Assembly: GCF_041296385.1 (NCBI RefSeq)
Contig: NC_091014.1
Location: 14,669,578 to 14,733,577 of the forward strand
Source of the DNA: Aphelocoma coerulescens
Lineage: Eukaryota; Chordata; Aves; Passeriformes; Corvidae
DNA: 64,000 bases
Direction of reading: 5' to 3'
Positions 54,301 through 63,900 of this stretch are shown here, in pieces. The position numbers were made by a program, and so were the translations under genes. The notes beneath the pieces were generated by a model. That model was not told where the DNA came from, searched no databases, and saw only the letters and a list, made by a program, of their open reading frames with translations. How positions within the stretch are numbered: position 1 is the stretch's first letter; each line of letters opens with the position of its first letter.

Positions 54301-56500
54301 TAAGATTGTAAAAAAAAAAAGGAGTTGCGTTTTGTATTCAGACCTATCATAACCACAACCTTTACCTATGAACAAAGCAGGTAAAAAAATTCAACATGTC
54401 ACACAACATGTGAGCAAGGTCAGAGTAAAAGCACAAGCATTTCTGCAAATACATGAGAAATGTTTCCTGCAGACCAATCTAATTCTTCATATTTTTCCCC
54501 ACCTTTATTAATAAAGATCGTGAGATCCAAGGAAGATTTACAGTGGGTGTTCACACAGATGGGTGTGATGAAAATACCTGTATTAACAGACTGCCTAAGT
54601 GAATATAGTAGAAATACTTCAACACATACTAATTTATTCAAACTTCATGGAAGTTCTTTCTAAGTAATCTAATACAAGTTACTACTTGGAAGCAATAACA
54701 TCCCTAAAGGCTTTTTATTTTCTAAATATAACAGTCAATTTTGGGGGTTTTTTTAAACAGTATTATGACATAAGTACTATAAAAGCCAGTAAGTGCTTCA
54801 CACCTGTCACGATCATAATGTCAGCAACGATATTACACTTTGTTTGGAAGTAATTTTTCTGGATAGTGAGTTTAAATAGAGCTCCTTTGATGGAGTCTCT
54901 GACCCCCCAAAAAACCAAACGAGACTAGAACTGATAATTTAAACTGAATCGTTTTAGGAAAAAATTTGCATATTATGTATGACTAAGGAGTAGAGACATG
55001 CTTCAATCTTCATGTCTCAAGCTTATAATAAGAATTTGTGTTCAAGGACTTCTGTGCATAAAACATTTAATCTCAACAAATTGAGCTCTTTATGAAGGCA
55101 CAGCTGAAGTAGCAAAATTTTTGTTCAATTATTTTTGAATCAACATTACTGACAGATGTACAGAGCCTTGAACCTTTTACCTATAAATAAACTACATGAA
55201 AATCCCAGTTCTGCTGCTAACTTATCTTTGGGCTGACAAAATAGAGAGGTTCAGGCACATAAGAATCAAGATAGGAACACAATCGAGCTTGGCATCTCTG
55301 TAAAGGCCTTTCAAAAAGGAAGTTTTATGGCATTTTAAATAACTTTAATGTGTACTCCATGCAATTTTATAGTTTATCACACAAATCTACATTACTGATT
55401 AATTAATTCTTTCTTCAAGAGCTTGTTTAGAAAACATAAGATTCCTTTGAGCTGCCAAGATGCTCAAAATCGAACGCACATGTAATGACAACTATAATAT
55501 AATGAGAAACTTAACATCATTTCAGAATATACATTATGACATTACAGGTAATAGCAGGATTTCTCTCAGCACAAGTAAGTCACACCAAAGTTTCACTATG
55601 ATGAGATCGTTCATCACGAACTGACTTCCCAAGAAGTATCTCTCAAAACAGAGAGGTTGTGTACATAAAGTGCTTTCTTAACGAAACAGAGACAAACACA
55701 AAGCTACTTGAAAAAACGTCCTGAACCATTTCACTAGTTGCATTAGGTGTTACCTCAGCATGATGTTAATGACACACATCACAAACAAAATGTGTAAATT
55801 TGATTTGCCTACGCTCACCACTAAAGTTTCTCTTCTCACAGGTGACAGAACTGTGTCAGGCCTGGCATATTAGCAAATACCACTAACCTGGAATTTTCCT
55901 GTTCACACTGATGGTACCAGAAGAACTTATGGCCCAAACGACTCATTTTATTTGTTTTTGCATAATATGCGTGGGTTAGTGTAACCTAAGATAATATTTG
56001 ACGCTAGCTGCTCAGTTGACTATAGGTCACACTCAGCAGTGAGAACGAAGAATAAAATGTGATTTGAGCTAAAGTGAATGAACTCAAAGATTGTAACAAA
56101 CCCATTCTCACTGCAAGTGAAAATGTTTCCACTAAGTTGCTAATAATAATATAACGTTAGAGGTTTATATGCTTACTTCACACTGGAGCAACTGGAACGT
56201 TGCACCAAGGGACAGGGTCCACAAAAAAATCCAATATGGCCACTGATGTGTAGTTGTCTTTTGACTCAGAACTGTCTTATCTTCTACCATGTCTGTCAGT
56301 TGCATGTATACACCTGCTATACCCATACTTCAAAAGAAGTTGACACAGTGACAGTCATCTGCGTGTATCCAGCCCTGAAACGTTCTTCAAGGCAGAGAGA
56401 TCCATAAGCTCTCAGGCCACCCTGTCAAGGCCAAACCACAGTCATCCACAACCACTAAGAGACAGACAGGTAGAGAGGTGTGCCAGCACTATCCACTTAC

Positions 56501-56569
56501 CTTCTTTATTAAGCCTCATAACCTCCCTGCTTTTTCCACCCTCCTTTCCAGTCTCTTCCAGATCTACAC
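56501..56569 (-). CDS. ATXN7L1: ATXN7L1 coding exon 2
   Basis: This 69-bp exon encodes (S)[22 protein letters not shown] and the first base of the next Asp codon. The sequence matches the human ATXN7L1 segment [20 protein letters not shown] nearly residue for residue, with Thr in place of Ala at one position. It lies between the N-terminal W motif and the zinc finger. On the minus strand the acceptor is a pyrimidine-rich tract ending TTCTCTTCTGCAG with a good branch-like CTGAC upstream. The donor is a perfect GTAAGT (plus-strand acttac at 56495-56500). Entry and exit are both phase 1, so the exon is symmetric and could be skipped without a frameshift. Intron 1, separating it from exon 1, is only 488 bp, and the exon sits at the edge of the CpG island. 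Confidence 0.95.
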
Positions 56570-57057
56570 CTGCAGAAGAGAAGCAGAGTCAGGAAGCGCC
56601 GAGGGCCCTGAGGTGTGCATTTATTGTTTGGAGAGGGGAGGAGGAGAGGTGAGGAGGTGAGCAGTGTTTCTATTTGCAACAGCAAAAGCACAATGGTCGG
56701 AGCATCTGCCAGGGACCGGAACCGCCGGGCCCCCCGCGGCAGCACCCTCGCCCCCCCCTCCCCGCCCGCGGCATCCTCCGGCCCCTCCGCGCATCCTCCC
56801 CCTCGCCCCCTTCCCCCACCGCGGCGCCGGCCCAGCGCCGCGGGGCAGCGGCACGGCAGGCGCGGCGCGGCGTGCGCCTCCCGCACACATGGCACGGGGG
56901 CTCGGCCGAGCGTCAGCTGAGCGCCCGGGGGGGCGGCACCTCCCGGCCCCGGCGGGAGGAGGGAGGGGAGGGGAGGGGGGGCGGCCCGGCCGGACCCCGG
57001 CCCCGCTCCGGGGGGAGCGGCGCGCGGAGCCGGACCGCGGCCGGTCCCTGCCCTTAC
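56570..57057 (-). other. ATXN7L1: ATXN7L1 intron 1
   Basis: This 488-bp intron runs from GTAAGGG after exon 1 to TTCTCTTCTGCAG before exon 2. It is mostly CpG island, with the G4 tract and GC boxes in the half near exon 1. The short size and retained CpG density suggest it belongs functionally to the promoter. No further coding sequence is seen in it. Confidence 0.85.
56954..56981 (+). other. Strong G-quadruplex-forming tract in intron 1
   Basis: The plus strand has G runs at 56954-56956, 56961-56963, 56965-56968, 56970-56973 and 56975-56981, separated by 1-4 bases. This satisfies the classic four-run G4 pattern with short loops. It lies about 80 bp downstream of the exon 1 donor. It is on the template strand for ATXN7L1, so the nascent RNA is C-rich and any quadruplex would be a DNA structure. 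Confidence 0.75.
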
Positions 57058-57172
57058 TGTGCGGGGGGGCGGCGCCGTGCGTGTGCGGGGGGGCGGCCTC
57101 CCGCACCCAGGCGGCCCAGGGCTGGCCCAGGAACGCCTCGGGACTGGGCACGGGCCGCTCCAGGGCCGCCAT
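57058..57172 (-). CDS. ATXN7L1: ATXN7L1 coding exon 1 (start codon to donor)
   Basis: This is the first coding part of ataxin-7-like 1, a member of the ataxin-7/Sgf73 family that anchors the deubiquitinase module in the nuclear SAGA complex. The exon encodes 38 residues plus one base, starting MAALERPVPSPEAFLGQPW. The P(S)PEAFLG-x-PW-x-x-W motif is the conserved N-terminal signature of ATXN7, ATXN7L1 and ATXN7L2. The ATG at 57172 sits in a strong context (GCGCCATGG). It is the only ATG in this frame, because a TGA lies in frame just upstream at about 57279. The exon ends at 57058 before a GTAAGGG donor; the -1 base is A, which is slightly weak. The split codon A|GT gives Ser with exon 2. Mammalian ATXN7L1, as I recall it, begins 28 residues earlier; here that extension is out of frame. 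The exon end has an in-frame 24-bp duplication (AAPPHTHG/AAPPHS). Identity is very secure from the three-exon chain; the exact start is likely. Confidence 0.9.
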
Positions 57173-57218
57173 GGCGCCGCGCCTGCTCCTGCCTCCTTGT
57201 TGCTTTTCCCGTTTCCTT

Positions 57219-57249
57219 CGGCGGCGGCGGCGGCGAGCGAGCGAGCGAG
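57219..57249 (-). repeat. (CTCG)4 then (CCG)5 microsatellite in the 5' leader
   Basis: On the plus strand five CGG units (57219-57233) are followed by four CGAG units (57234-57249). On the transcribed strand this reads (CTCG)4(CCG)5, 50-80 nt before the ATXN7L1 start codon. In the frame that resembles the mammalian N-terminal extension it would encode LARSLAAAAA. Slippage in this tract is a likely cause of the frame change there. Confidence 0.85.
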
Positions 57250-57725
57250 ACACGGGATTCGAGAACGCCGCACGTCATCCTCGGGACGTTCCGCCGCCCA
57301 CACGGGGGTAGTGTCAGCCCCTGCTCCCTATCAGATCGGGCTCCCCGCCGCACAGCGCGCATGCCCGCGCCCCCCGCGCCTGCGCCCCGCGCCGCCGGCA
57401 CCGGGCCCGCGCCCGCCCCGAGGGGCGCCGGACCCGCGCAGACCCCGCGCTGCCCCTCCGGCACCGGCCCGGCCCGGCCCGGCGGAGCGGGGCCGGCGGC
57501 CGAGGAGCCCCGCCGGGAAGGCGCAGCCGCCGGCCGTGCGCGCCTCGGGGCTGCGCGCCCCGCGTCTCGCAGCGCCCCGCAGTAAGTCCCTGGGACGGGC
57601 TCTCGGTAACTGCGGCACGGCCCCTCCGGGCCCCAGCGCGGCCGCGAATCGGACCCGGAGTGCTGGGTTGGGGCTCCCCCGCTCCCCGACTTCCAGCTGC
57701 GCTCCTGTGGATCACCTATAGCCAC

Positions 57726-57740
57726 AACCACAGCCATTTT
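57726..57740 (-). promoter_or_regulatory. Adjacent RUNX-like and YY1-like sites at the upstream edge of the CpG island
   Basis: On the minus strand the sequence reads AAAATGGCTG followed by TGTGGTT. The first matches the YY1 core AAnATGGC and the second the RUNX core TGTGGT. YY1 sites in this orientation are often close to the start sites of TATA-less CpG-island promoters. The spacing from the ATG (about 560 bp) makes a distal start site or alternative 5' exon possible. This is motif-level evidence only. Confidence 0.35.
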
Positions 57741-58854
57741 GTTGTCCAAATACTGCCTAATCTGTAGTAGGCTTCGTCTATTTGCAAATGGGATTTTTCT
57801 CGTTTTGGTGTTCTAGGCTACGATACAGCAGCTCTGAACTCGCAGGTCCTGCTACTTTTAAACAATACCGAGGTTTTCATCTCGCTCTACATAGCCTATG
57901 GAACGTACACGCTTTTAGTTTAGGACAGTGTCATTTTTGCTTATTTCTCCACTGAGGTAAGAATAGAAAATAACTGAAAGTTTTTATACTCAGTATACCT
58001 GATCTAGGTTAGGAGTTTCAGCATAAGCCTGTTGCTTCAGCTCACACCTCTTAAGCCAAACATAAACACTCCTGGTGAAGGACTTGGTTTCATGTAAGCA
58101 GCTTCACAGATCCCACATGTAGCATCTTTCATACAGCTCTGCAGTCTCGTTAGGGGTGGTGATGACTGAAGGTTATGGTCCAACAGACACGTCTCAGAGT
58201 GGTGATATCAGTTTTGCATGGTCCCATTCCTGTCCTGCATCTTTTCCCAGACACTCATTCACTTTTTGCTAGTTCAAACCATTGTGAGGCAATACTGAAG
58301 TAGAGCATGGAATTAATGTGGACTCAAAAAACAACATTTCAGGCCTGCTCAGGAGTTGGAGCTGTGGCCAGAGGGGCAGGACTGGAGTTGCTGAAGCACA
58401 GCTGCCTGTCGAAAGGTGTATGGTGCTGCAGTCTAGAATGGATTTAAGTAAATTTCCCATAGCTTCATTAAGACTAGGCTCTTTACAGTGCTGAAATGGA
58501 TAAAGGTTTGGGGCAAAGGACAGACACTTTTTGCCTTATGTATGCTGTCAACATGCTCCACCTCTTCCAAAAAGTAGCTGGAGTATACAGGTCCCATCCT
58601 TAATACCCAGAGGTGAGCCTAAAAGCTTTCATTCTGTATGGCCTAGCAAGAGTGCCTCCAGTCAAGTTAACATTAGCTACAAGAAACTTCAGTAACATTA
58701 TCAAAGAAGCAGAAAGCTCACCAAAATACCCCTCAAATAAAACCAGGCAATCACAGCAGGGTTGTTAGCAACCATCATGAAGCAGATATAAGATGCATGA
58801 CCTTAGATACACTACATGTGGAATTTCCAGAAGCAGGAAGTGTAGTTGTGGTGT

Positions 58855-59030
58855 AATACAAAGCCCTGGCAAGATCTATTCAGGAATATTAAGTACAGTT
58901 CTATCCACCAGTTTAAATTATTCTTCCTACAAAATAAAAGTGTGGAAAGGGTTACCAGAAAGATAGAAGAATTAAGAATCTATCATATGAGAAGAGTTTT
59001 ACTTAGTCTAACAAAATTCAGCTGGTAGTG
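58855..59030 (+). mobile_element. CR1 LINE fragment, sense on plus
   Basis: AATACAAAGCCCTGGCAAGATCTATTCAGGAATATTAAGTACAGTTCTATCCACC, then GTGTGGAAAGGGTTACCAGAAAGATAGAAGAATTAAGAATCTATCATATGAG and TTACTTAGTCTAACAAAA. These are in the order of CR1 ORF2 near its end ('aaagccctggtaagacctcatctggaatactgtgtgcagttctgg... agagggttcagagg... ctaccatatgaggagag... ttagtctaac'). Frameshifts break the frame. Confidence 0.7.
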
Positions 59031-59860
59031 AATATGTTTTGTTGTTTTTAATTATAAGGACATGATCATAATGAGGAAGAAAAATAAAGAATAGACATAA
59101 ACTGCTTATGTTGAGGTTGAAAACTCTGCCCACTATACTGAAAAACTCTGGTCAGGAATAGCAAGATGGAATTCCTTAGATGGAACGATAAATGACATGA
59201 AGTTAATAGTTAACCATGTTTGGCACTTGTGTTCGAATTCACTGCAAGATAGTTGAGCAAATGTCTTGACAGTGGCCAAATAGTCTCATAATTAGAGAAG
59301 TTAAACTGCACAGCTTATACCATAACACTGGTGTGATTGCCCAAGATGTGTATCTGGAGACAAGATATGAAAGAAAGGCATGTGAGCACTCAGAAAATCC
59401 CCAGCAATGAAAACCAACATTAGATTTCAGGGAAGTATGGATGGCCAAAGGTCTAACTAGTATTAAACACTACCACAGAATACACAAGTAGTAAAGCAAT
59501 TCCTAACCATACAACTGAGGAAAAAGGGGAGGGGGAAAGTGTTTAACACAAGCTTGCCTCTAAACAAGCAAAAAAAAAAGTGAAGAAACTTTCCAGCTTT
59601 AACACATGGCTCTGATCTACATGCTGTTTACCGTGACACACTGCAGAGCTACTGTCTAGGTTCTTACCAGAATCAGACCATATGAAGGAAAATTAACATA
59701 AAATCAAAGATTCAAGATGTACCAATTCCTTCCTAAAAAGAAACAATCCAGTGAATTAGAGTTCAAGAGGAAGGTTTCCAAAGCCCTCCCCAGGGAATTT
59801 CTCCTCCCTACCATATGTATTCAAGAACAACATTATCATTAAACAAATGGTTCCACAATC

Positions 59861-59970
59861 AGAATCATAGGATCATTTAGGTTGGAAAAAACCTTTAAGA
59901 TTGAGTCCAACCATTAACCCTAATTCCATCACTAAATCCTGTCCCTAAGTGACACATCTACACATATGCC
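59861..59970 (-). mobile_element. CR1 LINE 3' end, antisense
   Basis: AGAATCATAGGATCATTTAGGTTGGAAAAAACCTTTAAGATTGAGTCCAACC and CATCACTAAATCCTGTCCCTAAGTGACACATCTACAC are almost the standard reverse complement of the CR1 3' end, including the terminal short repeat (ATTCTATGAT-type). This is the least diverged CR1 copy in the window and a clear pointer to a bird genome. Confidence 0.9.
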
Positions 59971-60947
59971 TGACTTTCCTGTTAGCAGCATCTTTCGTTT
60001 AAAGAGTGTGAGTTCAGCTTTGATTACATCTGTGCTGCCTCTATGATCTGCACCCCATCCCTGAGCAAACCAGCCATTGGTTTGTCTCCATTGGCTTGTA
60101 GGGTGCAAGTCCTGAAGCTGTAGAAAAGTATCTTCACTTCTGCACCCGGAACACCTGTTATTTCACTCCAGATTGGTGCCAAATAAACTAGTGTATGTTA
60201 CATGGACAGCTGTGCATTGTGCTCCAGATCCTTACAGCAAAATAGGAAGAGAACTGATCTGACATCCTAGAAGTTTTCCCATTGTTGGGAATATATGTAG
60301 TTCTGTCTTGTGAATGTGAACTTGAACTGCAGCTTTACTGTAGCAAGAACATTCAGATGATTTCTTCTTCCCTCCTGGCATCTGCTTCCACAAAATTCAT
60401 TGAAAGACAATCCTATTTAAGACTTTCACTCCTCTTTCAAATTAGTTTTTATTAATCAGTTGGGACAAAATTTATGGGTGGAGAGGAAAAAAAATGAGGG
60501 AAAGGCACAAACATGGTCACAGAAGACTTACTTCCTTAGGAAATAAGTAAAAAAACCTGCATATAAAAGTGCAGAATAAACATCCGCTGTTTTTTTTTCC
60601 CACCTGCTCACCAATACAGAAATATAATTCTTCTATGACCTTGAACAAGTCACTCTTCCACAGAAAAATAATTAAGTCAGTCAGGAAAGGTCCTTCTTTC
60701 CCTCCCTGGTCCCTGAGGATTTTTTATTTCAATTGCCACGCAGAAGCTTCCTTTTACTATGTGGTTTTTCAGAATTCAAGGTAATGCAACCTTGATTTTG
60801 TTTGCAGCTTCTAAATACTACAGTGATCCAATCATAACATGGTATTAAAAAGGTAAACCATAAGCAAATTATGGCATTTAATTAATAAATGGCAAAATAC
60901 AAATAAAACCTCAACTCTAATCTTTTTAATACATATATCATTTAATA

Positions 60948-60990
60948 CATATCTTTTATGTATCATATCTTTTATGTATCATATCTTTTA
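60948..60990 (+). repeat. 16-bp AT-rich tandem repeat
   Basis: The unit CATATCTTTTATGTAT occurs at 60948-60963 and 60964-60979, followed by a partial third copy to 60990. Related TTTAATACATAT units flank it (60929-60950 and 60993-61010). It is a small, low-copy minisatellite-like array without apparent function. Confidence 0.85.
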
Positions 60991-63900
60991 ATATTTAATA
61001 CATATCTTTTAATAAAATGATCTCCAAATGCAAGCTTTTTGCTAAGTAACCAGAAGATAAAAATCATGTGTTCCTATACCTACTTATTAGAATTATAGTT
61101 AAAGACTTGGGCTTTGTAAAAGCACAGTAAAAATGATGACATTAGCAGAGATCCAAAGCTACATATCAATCTTTGGCTTATTTGGAGATCAATCCACCAT
61201 TTTTATATAATTCTCAGAATCTGAATGTGAAGACATAACAAACTAAAACGGAATTCTCACATGTGGCTATCAGGAGCATCATATGTAGTCACCATGTACA
61301 AATAAATTATGACATGATTTAACTTCAAGTATACTGTTGTACACTGAGAAAATACCATGAGAGTGCTGAGGGTGCATGTGTAGTCACAACAACAACATAA
61401 TAATGTATACCTGGAAATACGTGCACCACATGGCTTTAAACTGGCTACAAAAGTATTATAGAGAAACTGCTGTACAAGTCTTCACTATCATAACAAGATT
61501 ATAAACATATGATGCTTGTGACAAAGTCATGATTTAAGCAGTTTGGCAGGAGATTCATTAGTACTTCCCAGGATCCTGTTTTGCAATGGATTTACCACAG
61601 TAGTGGTTTTGTTTTATATAGCAGAAATTATTACTTAGCAGACAGTTTTATGAACCCAGGTATCTGCTTTGGTGGGAATGGAGCAGTAAATGAATCACAA
61701 GATTTTCTTACAGATAGTCAGTGATGGAGATTGCATAAGAAAAGCACCAGCAAAGTAGCTGGCTGTCAGTCACAGGGGTACGGAAATTTCAATCCTCCTT
61801 CAGCATTTTGAGGAGTGCAGAACTAACTTGTATGTTGATTTGTGTGCAAACGATTTTTATAGTGGATTTTTACACCCTTGCTAATTTTAAACCTGTAGAT
61901 TATCTATCTGCAGTCTCTCTTTCCACAGTGGATAAATGAAGTTTCTTCTTAATACTACAGCAACACCTCAGGTTACCAGAAAAGTTTGTCTTGAGACGGT
62001 GCAAAATACACCAAATGGATAGTCCTGCATTTCTCCATCCAAACTGATTCTGAAACTTTTTTAATACAATGTAACATTCTACTATGCTGTGTGATAATTA
62101 GAGTAGCTGAATTCAGTAAATAAACTGTATACTTTTTAAAAAGTCTGTGTCTAGGTTTCTGCAAAAGCTGTATACAGGATGGCTATTAAAACAACTCAGC
62201 AGTTAGCAAACAAGCCAAATGTAGAAGCCACTATGAGCCAGTCTCCCTAGAGCCTCTCTGGCAAAAAGTGCAGTCCCTGTACTATTTCTGACCTCTTTGT
62301 AATTTCAGAAGGTGTCTCAAACACTATGTGAATACCATAATAGATAACTTGAGCTAGAAAACTGTATTAAATAGACATTTATAGCAGAGAAATGTCCTCT
62401 GAAATAACACAAGAAAAAAAATCTGAATTATGCTTTCAGTTCCATCTTAGCCAAAGAAACTAGCACTTAAAAAAGAAACAGTCAGAAAAAATGGAGAACT
62501 GAAAAAGAAATTTGAAGTGAGATACTCTTGTATCCCAACAAAAACATGTTTCTCAAAAAAGGGTTGCAAATTGCCTCACACAATACAAAGCAATGCTTGA
62601 AACACCACAGCAGCACTAATCAGATGAAATGGGAAGTCTAAAAGAGAGGTGCACCACACAGATTTATGAACAGACGATGGACAATTAGGTAACTTATTAC
62701 ATTGGACTCTGTGAAGTTTAAAGAAAAAATTCTGCCAAAAAAAAGGCTATGAACTAGAGATGGAAATCAACAGTTACCGCACATTTCAAACCCAAGAGAG
62801 TTATGCAAGTGCTGTGAAAAAAATTTCATGTCCTTTGGCTCCAGTGCCTAAAAGTTTGTTCTAAACAATTTTTCTCGAGTGTTGGTTGTCATCTAAATGC
62901 ATTAACCTACTACTGTACTGTCTTTTCAAGAGGATACATTTTCTTCTCTACTTTATTACCATTGCTGCAGTATTTGTGATACCAAAGCTGGCAATGGTAA
63001 CTATCAGTGTACCACTGGGCTTTGTGCAGTGCAGACACGTATCCTCACTAGACACAAGGTCTTACCAGTTGCTTCTGAGAAGCAAAACAGATTCTTTTTT
63101 TTTTTCTGCAACAGTTTCAGGTTTCAGTCAGGAGCCTCTGAGAATTCAGTTTCAGACCCATCTTAATTGCCAATTTTCTCTCCCTCGAAAACATTCCCCA
63201 TGTCCTGACCTCCACCAAACACCTGAACATCCAGTCTCAGTGCTATAGTATAGACTGCATGAAACACAGATCTCAAATTCTCTTCTTAAAACACACTACC
63301 CAGAGTCCCTGGTCTAACACTTCATCAGCTGCTCTTGTGGCAAGAAACAGAGGATAAGACCAGGTCTGAGGAGTGCATTCACTGAAGAAGAGTGAGGACT
63401 AGTGCATATGTTTTGGAAACTGGAAGACAGGAATGACAGGTCAGAGTACTTGACAGGCTAAAAATTCAGTTTGCCTGTATTGGCAGGTACTCAGAAAAGA
63501 TCACAGAAAAATTATTTTAAAATATTGTCGCTGCATGTTTCTTACTGTTTCTTAAATTTATTAAACGTATCTACCACTGGTGCAGCAGATCACTTGTATT
63601 ATACTTACTAAATATTTATCAGTTTTGTTTGGTTGTTTTTTGTTTTTTTTTTTTTTTAATTTGAAAGAGGTTTTTTGGTAAATAATAGTAACAATAATAT
63701 TTTCAAAGGCCGTATCCAAATTTTAGAGAAATGGTCCAGTTGAGACAGAAAGGAAGAAACTTGTAGGAGTTCCCTGCATTTTTGAAAGACACAGTGAAGT
63801 TCTTTAGATTTTGAGATATAAAACCACTTGGGCATGGAGAAAGTTACCTTGCCTCAGTATGAAGACTGCATTCAAATAGTATGCTGCTTTCCTGTGCTTT

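Larger units (their letters stand above)
19034..56500 (-). other. ATXN7L1: ATXN7L1 intron 2 (about 37.5 kb)
   Basis: This is the interval between exon 2 and exon 3. The open frames within it are short (60-130 codons), lack codon-use structure and are scattered over both strands, as expected by chance. Recognisable content is repeats: CR1 at 24.4 kb, an ERVL LTR at 26.2-27.3 kb, a minus-strand LTR at 28.8-29.6 kb, MIR-like SINEs at 30.7 and 38.05 kb, an antisense CR1 at 42.4 kb, L2-like pieces at 45.0 and 46.6-48.4 kb, and a poly(A)-tailed retroposed-looking end at 37.15 kb. In 19.0-24.4, 31-37, 38.2-42.4 and 48.4-56.5 kb I see only AT-rich unique-looking sequence. Enhancers there are possible but cannot be shown from one sequence. 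Confidence 0.85.
56509..57278 (-). other. Overlapping upstream ORF across the exon 1-2 junction
   Basis: An ATG at 57278 (context GAGGATGA, A at -3) starts a frame different from the main ATXN7L1 frame. After removing intron 1, it runs 221 nt in exon 1 and 61 nt in exon 2, stopping at TAA (56511-56509). That makes 93 codons overlapping the main coding sequence. It is present in the message only if transcription starts upstream of 57278. The ATGACG resembles the position of the annotated mammalian start codon, but indels have put it out of frame here. Its peptide shows no recognisable domain, so a regulatory role on translation is more likely than a functional protein. Confidence 0.4.
56690..57700 (-). 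promoter_or_regulatory. ATXN7L1: CpG-island promoter of ATXN7L1
   Basis: About 1 kb of very GC-rich, CpG-dense sequence starts abruptly at about 56690 and ends by about 57700, inside an otherwise AT-rich region. It covers exon 1, most of intron 1 and the sequence upstream of the ATG. It holds several GC boxes (GGGGCGG-type, around 56927, 56975, 57063 and 57087) and a CRE-like TGACGTG next to 57278. No convincing TATA box is visible, so this looks like a housekeeping-type promoter with dispersed initiation. The start site cannot be fixed from the sequence; it should lie between about 57200 and 57720. All long ORFs here, up to about 300 codons, are by-products of high GC content. Confidence 0.85.

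Noticed and set aside
57253..57253. A longer ATXN7L1 start beginning at the GTG at 57253 (MSRSLARRRRRR-like).
   Set aside because: The codon is GTG, not ATG, and an in-frame TGA lies just upstream. The ATG at 57172 has a strong context, so non-AUG initiation is not needed.
56509..57749. Several frames of 95-303 codons on both strands of the CpG island, rich in Pro, Arg, Gly and Ala.
   Set aside because: They arise from GC-rich sequence with few stops. Several begin at GTG rather than ATG, and they ignore the splice sites that join the true ATXN7L1 exons. Only the frame with VPSPEAFLG is supported, and only as far as the donor at 57058.
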